Origin: Acanthamoeba castellanii str. Neff
Taxonomy: Eukaryota > Discosea > Longamoebia > Acanthamoebidae
Length of the DNA: 12,991 nt
Direction of reading: 5' to 3'
NCBI RefSeq assembly: GCF_000313135.1
Contig: NW_004457460.1
Span: 1,835-14,825, forward strand
In this document: piece after piece, positions 7,325 to 12,991 of the stretch
How positions within the stretch are numbered: the first letter of the stretch is position 1
Layout: each line of letters opens with the position of its first letter
The notes under the pieces: generated by a model
Databases searched by the model: none
What the model saw: the letters and a program-made list of their open reading frames with translations, nothing else
Told to the model about the DNA's origin: nothing
Position numbers and translations under genes: made by a program

Positions 7325-8803
7325 ATGAAGGCCGCCCTTGCTTTCTTCGCACTGCTGCTGCTGCTGCAGCTTCTCTTGTTGCAGGTGGGCAGCGAGGCTG
7401 CGCCGCAGTCGTGGCTGTCCCCAGACACATGGCGGCTGTCTTACCCTCAGGGGTACTTGGCGGCGACCACGGTTGGCGAGGTCGCCCTCTTTGCCGGCGG
7501 CAACAACGAGATCGGCGATCCCTATCGCGTGGTGGACCTATTCAACCTGTCCTCCGGCGAGAGGACAAGCGCTCGGCTCTTCCAGCCTCGCGTCGGCCCG
7601 GCTGCCGCGTCCAGCGGCAACCTGGCCTTCTTCGCCGGCGGAGTTAACGGCTATTCGGACCTAACCGACTGCTCGGTGGTGGACGTCTACAACGCGACGT
7701 CCAACCGGTGGACGTGGGTCACGATCCACCAAACCTGCGATGCGTCGGTGACGTTGGTTGGCGACCTGGTTCTGTTCGCCGGCGGCATCTGGCCCAAACA
7801 ATCCGCACACGGCCCCGACTGTTCAGTGGTGATCATCTACAACGTGACATCCAACCGGTGGCGCACAACCTTCTGTACCCTCTCACAGCCGCGCACCGGC
7901 ATAACGGCGACGACGGTCGGCAATCTTGCTCTATTCGCCGGAGGCGGCGTCTACAACTCAACGCCCGCAGTCTCCAAGCTCTCGGATGTGGTCGACATCT
8001 TCGACGTCTCGACGGGTCTCTGGAACACGGGACGGCTCTCCCTGCCTCGCATGGGTATCTCTGTGACATCGGTGCGCGATCTGGCGCTGTTCGCCGGAGG
8101 CTACACCACTGATGTGAACGGCAACGTTGAGAGAGTTGATCGCGTTGACATCTACAACGCATCATCAAACCAGTGGAGCGTGGCTCATCTCTCGCAGGCG
8201 CGCAGCCAAATGGCAGCCATGACGGTGGGCGACGTGGCCATCTTTGGCGGCGGCTACAACGATAAGCTGGGCGGCCCGCAGGTGACGGTGGACGCCTACA
8301 ATGCGTCCTCTGGCTGGTGGTTCATGGCTGGCCTGCGCCTGTCGGAGGCTCGGAGCTCACTAGCGGCCACGTCCGTGGGCGGCTTGGCTCTCTTTGCCGG
8401 AGGCTTTTCGACGACGGGATATGCCGTACCCACGTTGGACGTCTTCAATGCGTCCGCTCACCTCGTCTCGCCTTCAGCCGCGCCATCAGCGACGCCTTCG
8501 GTGTCTCCCACAGCCTCCATTTTCACGCTGTCTGTGTCGCCCTCAAGCTCCACTACGCCATCACTATCACCTTCAGTGTCGCCTTCGACCTCGCCCGCCA
8601 TCACGCCTTTGCCGCCCAGCCACTTGCCATTGGATCACAACGGCTCGAGCGACAACAAACTGGCGCTGGGCTTTGGTCTGGGTGTCGGTGTTACGGTGGT
8701 GGGCGGCTTGATCGTGGTGGGTGGTGCAGCCACGCTCTACTACGTGAGGAAGAGACAACGCACGCGCGCCAGCTTCGACTATCAGCCGGTTTTGCAGCTG
8801 TAA
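7325..8803 (+). CDS. Kelch-repeat type I membrane protein with Pro/Ser stalk (492 aa, intronless)
   Basis: I chose the ATG at 7325 because it begins a clear signal peptide (MKAALAFFALLLLLQLLLL). The frame is open upstream to 7241 but has no earlier ATG. Residues about 36-378 hold seven repeats, each with VG(D/N)LALFAGG, then a VDxYNASSNxW strand, then a Ser/Ala/Arg turn. This is the Kelch pattern and predicts one seven-bladed beta-propeller. In six of seven blades the residues before the conserved Trp or its equivalent include an N-x-S/T sequon; the fourth complete match has DVS instead. A Pro/Ser/Thr stalk (about 382-443), a Gly/Val-rich helix (about 446-473) and a tail beginning VRKRQR and ending FDYQPVLQL follow. 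YQPV fits the YxxPhi endocytic sorting consensus. Secreted Kelch propellers are known as adhesive or ligand-binding modules, so a cell-surface binding role is inferred; the ligand is unknown. Confidence 0.9.
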   Translation: MKAALAFFALLLLLQLLLLQVGSEAAPQSWLSPDTWRLSYPQGYLAATTVGEVALFAGGNNEIGDPYRVVDLFNLSSGERTSARLFQPRVGPAAASSGNLAFFAGGVNGYSDLTDCSVVDVYNATSNRWTWVTIHQTCDASVTLVGDLVLFAGGIWPKQSAHGPDCSVVIIYNVTSNRWRTTFCTLSQPRTGITATTVGNLALFAGGGVYNSTPAVSKLSDVVDIFDVSTGLWNTGRLSLPRMGISVTSVRDLALFAGGYTTDVNGNVERVDRVDIYNASSNQWSVAHLSQARSQMAAMTVGDVAIFGGGYNDKLGGPQVTVDAYNASSGWWFMAGLRLSEARSSLAATSVGGLALFAGGFSTTGYAVPTLDVFNASAHLVSPSAAPSATPSVSPTASIFTLSVSPSSSTTPSLSPSVSPSTSPAITPLPPSHLPLDHNGSSDNKLALGFGLGVGVTVVGGLIVVGGAATLYYVRKRQRTRASFDYQPVLQL

Positions 8804-8884
8804 CACGAGTGTTTATCTTGACGTGCTGGTCGTCACACAAGCTGCACACGCCTTTGCTCTACAGCCCCGACCTCGAATTGTTTG
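8804..8884. other. Short spacer between convergent Kelch gene and actin-family fragment
   Basis: The 81 nt hold nothing I can assign firmly. A minus-strand frame reading DVLLIGDKQFEVGAVEQRR (about 8835-8905) is protein-like and could be an alternative end of the actin-family gene. Confidence 0.35.
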
Positions 8885-9368
8885 TCACCAATCAGAAGCA
8901 CATCCTGTGTACCAGCATGGTGGGTCCTGGTGTGTGCACGTGCGTGTGAGCGCTGTGTCCCAAGAACGACGGTGTGATTTGAGGTGATGTGGAAGAAGAA
9001 GGTCATATGCCCGCCCTCTCGTACCGTGTTCATTGTAGTCGGCTTGCAAGATCCACCGGTCTTGGAAGTTGTCAGAGGAAGCAAGAATCGAGCCTCCTTG
9101 CCAAGTCGCCACCAGCGGGTCTGCACTCCTGGTCATGCGCATGCGCTCGCCTGTGGTCCACCACGTCCGCCGCCTGAGCAGAATCCATCCAGCTCGATAT
9201 TGAGCGCTTGGTGGGAAGTACTGCACCTTGGGGCGCAAGTGCGTCGAGTTCGAGCTGAAGCCGCTCGACGAAGCCGGCCATCGCTGACGAGCTGCCCATG
9301 GGGATGATGTTGTGTTGGTGCCCATCCACTGTCTGCCACGTTGTCCGTGATGTCGTAGACGCTAGCAT
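8885..9368 (-). pseudogene. Actin-related protein, C-terminal fragment (5'-truncated, frameshifted)
   Basis: Reverse-strand pieces read SVYDITDNVADS, then in another frame NIIPMGSSSAMAGFVERLQL, ELDALAPQ, then MRMTRSADPLVATWQGGSIL, ASSDNFQDRWILQADYNEHG. They match, in order, the actin-family C-terminal subdomain: YDSI, N(I/L)VLxGGxxxxPGFxERL, ALAP, W(x)GGSILAS, FQxxWI, EYxExG. A phase-1 intron at 9151-9226 (GTGCAG...CCACAG) joins ALAPQ to GERMRM. A second at 8905-9024 (GTACGA...ACACAG) would give the ending CASDW and a stop. The first piece lies in a different frame from the second, with no usable splice pair between them, so a frameshift near 9325 is likely. No upstream actin-family exons are seen within the window. 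Members include actin and ARPs of cytoskeletal or chromatin complexes; the subfamily cannot be fixed. Confidence 0.65.
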
Positions 9369-9538
9369 ATCAGATTAGCAAGGAACTCCACTGTGGGCTC
9401 CCTGGGAGTCTTCCCTCAGGGACCCGGTCGGACTTGGCTTGGTGTCATCCACCTCTGATAAGCTCAGATGTACATGCGCACTTGCTATGACACCATCCTG
9501 CTTATGACTAGAGATCCAAGTGTTGTGAATGGAATACG

Positions 9539-9598
9539 CTGGAGGAGGCGCGCCACCTGGCCAAGATCGCCCTCCCCTTCTACAAGACCCTCTACATG
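9539..9598 (+). other. Exon-like coding island, unidentified
   Basis: Twenty plus-strand codons read LEEARHLAKIALPFYKTLYM, all of them ending in G or C, as in the true exons of this window. They are flanked by a possible donor (GTGGGC at 9598) and by stop-containing sequence. It may be a stray exon of a decayed gene. I do not recognise it. Confidence 0.35.
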
Positions 9599-9867
9599 TG
9601 GGCGTGTGCGCGTTCCGATGCAGGCAAAGTGACAAAGACTCTTCAGTTACAGCGCCCACTGCGCCCATAGTTGCAGCTGCGTCAGCCAGCTGCGGGCCGA
9701 GAGCGTGGACGCGCCAGAGGAGAGGCAGTCGCTGCAGGTGGTTACAGTCCAGTTGCCGGCCAGCGAGAAGCCGCCGAGCGAGGACGGACATGTTTTCGAC
9801 GAGCAGATGGTCTTGGTGAGGCGCTTATCGGCCTTGTCGGCATAGAAACAGCATGTGTGGTCCCTGC

Positions 9868-9896
9868 TCGGCGTCGGCGTCGGCGTCGGCGTCGGA
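9868..9896 (-). repeat. GGCGTC hexamer repeat encoding a (Pro-Thr)n linker
   Basis: Four to five copies of the hexamer code PTPTPTPTP on the minus strand, between the MRH domain and the Cys-rich module of the pseudogene. Confidence 0.75.
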
Positions 9897-10228
9897 AGGG
9901 GGCAGGCGTACTTTGTGGAGTACTGAAGGTTGTAGGTCAGGATGGGGTCCTCCTTGAGGAAGGCGAGCATGCCAGTCTCCTGGACATGTTGCTGTGGTAT
10001 TGGGGAGAGGGCCACTGGACCGGGGACCTCTGCTTGCTGGTATTGCGTGATGCCCCAATTTATGAAGAAGCGCATCCGTACCACCAGAAGTGGACTTGGG
10101 CACCATGGTGCTCCTTGCCGCTGGAGAAGGTGAGGGTGAAGCCACCAGAGTCGGAGCCGCTCGGGAGCCTCTGGAACTCAGCGGTCTTCTGGTTGCCGCT
10201 GCCGTGGTACTGGGCGGGGTCGCGCGAG

Positions 10229-10279
10229 TCCTTCTGGCACACGGCAGGCGTGTGTCCTTCTGGCACACGGCAGGCGTGT
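10229..10279. repeat. 26-bp exact tandem duplication inside the MRH pseudogene
   Basis: The unit starting TCCTTCTGGCACACGGCAGG occurs at 10229-10254 and again at 10255-10279, with only the last base differing. It shifts the minus-strand frame; collapsing one copy would restore continuity between the CQKD and SRDPAQYHGSG segments. Confidence 0.9.
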
Positions 10280-11939
10280 CGTCGGCCACGTTCTGACAGA
10301 AGATGAGGCTCATGGCGCCACACACTCAGTAGAAGTAGACCTGGCCAGTGCTGCTGTTACATGTACATCTTACATGCCAATCTTTGCGGCCAGTGGCGAA
10401 AGGTCATATTCAAAGTTACCCACCTTACCCTTGCAGTCGGCCTGTGCTGACCCCACAACGACCATCAGGGCCAGCACAGCCAGCACCACAGGCACAAGAC
10501 ACTGCATAAAACAATGATGTCCCATCTTCTCTCCTCCTCTTCCTTTCTGCTGTGCTGTGTGTATTGGGGAGAAGTGGGGGAGGCAAAGGGGCTGTGTAGG
10601 CCTGACTGAAACTAACTCCACATTGCTGGCAGAACCAAGACTTTGTGGCCCCAGAGTGTAAAACTGTATGTTCCACTGCCTTGCTTGTTCTGCTGTTACA
10701 TGTTTTTAATATTAATGCAAGTGCTTGTGTATCCTTTGACCCAACAATAACAATCACTGTTAACAGGGTGTTGCTTTCCAACTTTCATCATTGTGGTCAT
10801 GGTCACTGGCAGCGCAGTGGGCTGGGCTTGGTGTAGGAATAAGTGCAACCAGACCTCTAGGGCAAGACAGGCAACTTCTACTTCAACTACAAATACTAAC
10901 AGAAATGACCATTTTACTGACCAACTGCCACTGCCTGGCACAGGGGCCATCCAGTCATCAAGTGTATGGCCTGGATGCACTGAGGACAGAGGTAATTCAA
11001 CAGGATGACTTCATCCTCAACAAAGGGTCAAAGTTGTATAGACTTTGTCCAGCTGATGCTGCACATTAGCACCAGCCAATACACCACTGCACACTACAAC
11101 AGTGGAAGCACAACAACAAGCTCAGCCGCCTTCATCAGGTGGATACCTCAAATGAACAAAAGCATTAGGTGAGGCAAGTAACTTTTCTCTGTATACATTA
11201 TCATATCAGTGAGTCAATGCATCCTTCTTCTTCTTCTCCTTCTCCTCCTCTGCTCTGTCCCTGTGCTTCCTCTATGTCTGACCAACTCCTCCAAGCAATT
11301 AAACTCTTCTCCACCCCCTTACCTTCTCTTTATCACCTGCTCCCAATCACACAACACCTGCCCACACCTTCATCATCTGGTGAGCTGGCTGAAGCTGGTG
11401 GCCATGGTGGTGCAGTGAAACCTGTGGGAAAAAGATAGCCCTCACCACCACCTGGGGTCCTGGATGTTGTGGGCCTGCTTGTTGGCTGTACACATACACC
11501 CAAGTGGTGATGAAGGATGGTTGGGTGAGATGACACATGGTTGGGTGGGTGGTGGGTGGTATGTGGTATGTGCACATGTGGTCACCACAGGCAGACAGCT
11601 GATCATGGTGCCCTCAGCAAGCTTGACATGGGCTGCTGGGGCAGGCACCACGCCCTGCAGCATGCATCACACTGCCAGCTCTTCAGCTAGCCTGCACCAT
11701 GCATTGGAATGATGAGCAGTGAGCTCTTTGACCACCCACTCACCAGCCACCACCATGAATGCCATCCACCAGCCCCATGTGGAGTGGCTTGGCTGGATGG
11801 CTGGCTGGCTCTAGTAGTAGTGGTGGTGGTAGATTGCTAAGGCCAACACATCAGCCCTTGCCAAAGAAGGACATGCAGATGACAAGCACACATGAGGAGT
11901 CCCATCAAACCATTTTATGTACAGATTTCCCACCCAACA

Positions 11940-12115
11940 CGTCGGATGGCAGTTTTGCCGAAATATGTGCATTTTTAAGGTCTTTTCTTGCATTTTCTAC
12001 ATTTTCCGTTCACATTTCTCATATTTTGTGCATTGGACTGGTCGAAGTGTACTGATGACACCAGTCTGTTTCTGGAGGGTGTGCAGATACTGGTGTTACA
12101 GCCCTGACGATCTGT
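11940..12115. other. Small AT-rich segment retaining CpG inside the desert
   Basis: Six of the roughly ten CpGs of the whole region fall in this stretch of about 175 bp, which also contains TTTTC/GCATTTT-rich sequence. It may be a younger insertion or a more protected piece. No gene is seen. Confidence 0.3.
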
Positions 12116-12137
12116 ACATGCTGCCAGATAGTTAGTG

Positions 12138-12160
12138 AAAAAGGGTCACTGACCCTTTTT
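12138..12160. repeat. Perfect palindrome AAAAAGGGTCA-C-TGACCCTTTTT
   Basis: Eleven-bp arms around a single central base, in the CpG desert. It could be a binding site, the folded end of a small inverted-repeat element, or chance in A/T-rich sequence. No matching terminal repeat was found nearby by eye. Confidence 0.55.
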
Positions 12161-12421
12161 TGTGATGTAGTGCATCCCAAGTGACCTAACTTCTTGAAGG
12201 AGAGAAGAGATGACAAATTGGGGGAGGGCACCTGGGTACTCAACAACTTGATGCACTTGCACAAGACAAGGCAATGGGGGAGTGCATGGTGATAATTGCC
12301 ATGCATGGCTGTGGGGTGGTGAAGAGGTGTTGTTTGGATATGGAGAGCCACACAACTGGGCAACCAAAGCAAAGGTTGGTATCAAACTTGAGGCACAATT
12401 GTGATGTTCTATCATTCATCA

Positions 12422-12785
12422 AGTTCTCCCTGTGCAGGCAGCAAGAATGGGAATCAGCCCTCTCTTGTTCTTATGGATGATCCATACCTCCTCTGCCAGT
12501 TGCAGTAGTCTCTTGCCACATGTGCTGGACTTCATCAGACAAAATCCACTGCACATATTGTGTTGAATCCCCTCAGTACTATGAGTTTCATCATCAATCA
12601 CTGGTTGAGGTATTTCCAGTTTGTTGTCTCTTCCTCTTGTGTTGCTTGGTAAGGGGAGTTGCTGTGATTGGCTCCTTGTTGATATTGGCTTGCACTTGTT
12701 TGCAGCTTTCCTCCCAAACTAGCTTGGGAAGGATTTCACTCTCCACAAACCCAATTCCCTTCATTAGGTCCATGATGGTCAACAA
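12422..12785 (-). pseudogene. Coding-like remnant, unidentified, with frame change
   Basis: The minus strand reads MLTIMDLMKGIGFVESEILP, then KLVWEESCKQVQANINKEPI and a basic TKQHKRKRQQ. After a frame change near 12620 it continues LEIPQPVIDDETHSTEGIQ and GKRLLQLAEEVWIIHKNKRG, ending with a stop at about 12422. Composition and lack of low complexity suggest former coding sequence. CpG is absent throughout, and Cys, His and Met codons may stand where Arg, Pro or Thr codons once contained CpG. I recognise no family. A domesticated or dead mobile-element gene is possible but unsupported. Confidence 0.35.
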
Positions 12786-12823
12786 ATTAGCGCTGGCTTG
12801 CCCCTAAGCCAAAGCCGCACCAG

Positions 12824-12901
12824 CTAGCTGTTGCTCAGCGTGATGTGTACACCGATGGAGCCCTTGATCCCCTCCCACGAGCATATCGTGTCTATTGACA
12901 T
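12824..12901 (-). other. Short open frame (25 codons) downstream of the right-edge gene
   Basis: Reads MSIDTICSWEGIKGSIGVHI and ends at TAG. It overlaps the start of CpG-normal sequence. It is probably 3' UTR of the gene at 12904 or a fragment of another coding segment; too short to call. Confidence 0.2.
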
Positions 12902-12903
12902 TT

Positions 12904-12991
12904 TTACTCGCTGGCTGTCTCTTCTGCGTTCTCTTCGACTTCGTCCTCGTCGTCATTCCCATCGGTGTGCCTCTTGACATACCACTCCGGA
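12904..12991 (-). CDS. C-terminal 28 residues of an unidentified acidic-tailed protein, partial
   Basis: The minus strand enters from the right edge reading PEWYVKRHTDGNDDEDEVEE and a short Asn/Ala/Glu/Thr/Ser tail, then TAA at 12904-12906. Normal CpG content and a clean reading frame indicate a living gene. A highly acidic C-terminus is common in nucleic-acid-binding and chaperone proteins, but nothing here identifies the family. It marks the right boundary of the decayed region. Confidence 0.6.
   Translation of the reverse strand, partial: PEWYVKRHTDGNDDEDEVEENAEETASE

Larger units (their letters stand above)
9647..10525 (-). pseudogene. Secreted MRH-domain (mannose-6-phosphate-receptor-homology) protein, broken by several lesions
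   Basis: From the ATG at 10525 a signal peptide (PVVLAVLALMVVVGSAQA) leads into DCKGKVGNFEYDLSPLA, the usual start of an MRH domain. Later pieces are VCGAMSLIFCQNVADD, TPAVCQKDSRDPAQYHGSG, GGFTLTFSSGKE, VVRMRFFINWG and YNLQYSTKYACPLP, matching the order of MRH strands and the closing ACP. A (PT)n linker coded by a GGCGTC hexamer and a Cys-rich module (CCFYADKADKRLTKTICSS, NWTVTTCSDC) follow, with a stop at 9647. MRH proteins bind mannose-6-phosphate or glycans in the secretory/endolysosomal route. Lesions are a frame break after 10369, an in-frame TGA at 10326-10328, a 26-bp tandem duplication at 10229-10279 and a frame change near 10105. No intron arrangement I tried removes them all. There is no membrane helix beyond the signal peptide. 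Confidence 0.7.
10441..12780. other. CpG-depleted, TpG/CpA-rich decayed region without intact genes
   Basis: By eye I count about ten CpG dinucleotides in 2340 bp: two between about 10815 and 11939, and none between about 12110 and 12780. The rest of the window has CpG in nearly every line. TG and CA are abundant. It contains no intact gene, only short protein-like pieces. Examples are plus strand 10930-11067 (HQVYGLDALRTEVIQQDDF), minus strand 11584-11690 (LQGVVPAPAAHVKLAEGTM preceded by an in-frame TGA) and minus strand 12160-12280 (EYPGALPQFVISSLLQEVRS). None is recognised. The pattern is what long-term deamination of methylated CpG produces. Confidence 0.75.

Noticed and set aside
7236..8806. 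Other open frames across the Kelch gene on both strands
   Set aside because: They are shadows of a strongly coding, GC3-rich frame and show no motifs of their own.
9671..10306. Plus-strand frame of 211 codons over the MRH pseudogene
   Set aside because: The minus strand carries ordered MRH and Cys-rich motifs; the plus frame is Arg-rich complement sequence.
11209..11260. TTC/TCC-rich pyrimidine tract as a possible intron end or coding leucine run
   Set aside because: No plausible exon follows on either side; it is treated as low-complexity sequence in the decayed region.
1..12991. tRNA, rRNA or other structured RNA genes
   Set aside because: I saw no cloverleaf-like, rRNA-like or Pol III box arrangement on either strand, though a covariance search was not possible.

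Overview
The window looks like nuclear DNA of a gene-dense, GC-rich protist. An Acanthamoeba-like amoebozoan is my best guess. This is inferred from style: exons with G or C in most third codon positions, many short GT-AG introns of about 75-180 nt, a TKL-type kinase, and cell-surface proteins on Pro/Ser stalks. I could not run a database search, so the organism call is tentative.

Left end (1-578): the first 30 codons of a minus-strand purine-synthesis gene (phosphoribosylamine-glycine ligase) run off the left edge. A roughly 490-bp spacer follows, ending in AT-rich TTTCGAAA-type repeats just before the next gene. Middle (579-4807): one plus-strand gene that I reconstruct as 18 exons whose phases all match. 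It encodes 773 residues: a seven-helix membrane domain with N-out/C-in topology, a linker, and a complete TKL-like protein kinase. It is therefore a predicted receptor kinase of GPCR-kinase fusion type. Most of its introns are filled with simple repeats built on GTGTC/GACAC, including 17 perfect copies of a heptamer and 14 of a pentamer.

4819-8803: a 233-bp partial copy of the neighbouring gene's 3' part, then two divergently transcribed surface-protein genes. The minus-strand one encodes a secreted type I membrane protein with a Pro/Ser stalk, a helix and a cytoplasmic tail, and has one short in-frame intron. The plus-strand one encodes a seven-bladed Kelch ectodomain with glycosylation sequons repeated in nearly every blade, a Pro/Ser stalk, one helix and a short tail with a possible sorting motif. 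They share a promoter region of about 230 bp.

8804-12991: a decaying region. It holds an actin-family C-terminal fragment with a frameshift, an isolated exon-like island, and a pseudogene of a secreted MRH (mannose-6-phosphate-receptor-homology) protein broken by several lesions, one of them a 26-bp tandem duplication. A CpG desert of about 2.3 kb (10441-12780, about ten CpGs by eye) follows and contains scattered coding-like remnants. This looks like long-term cytosine-methylation decay. At the right edge normal CpG-containing sequence returns with the acidic C-terminus of another minus-strand gene.

The main points of interest are the 7TM-kinase fusion, the intron repeat family and the sharply bounded CpG-depleted, pseudogene-bearing block.
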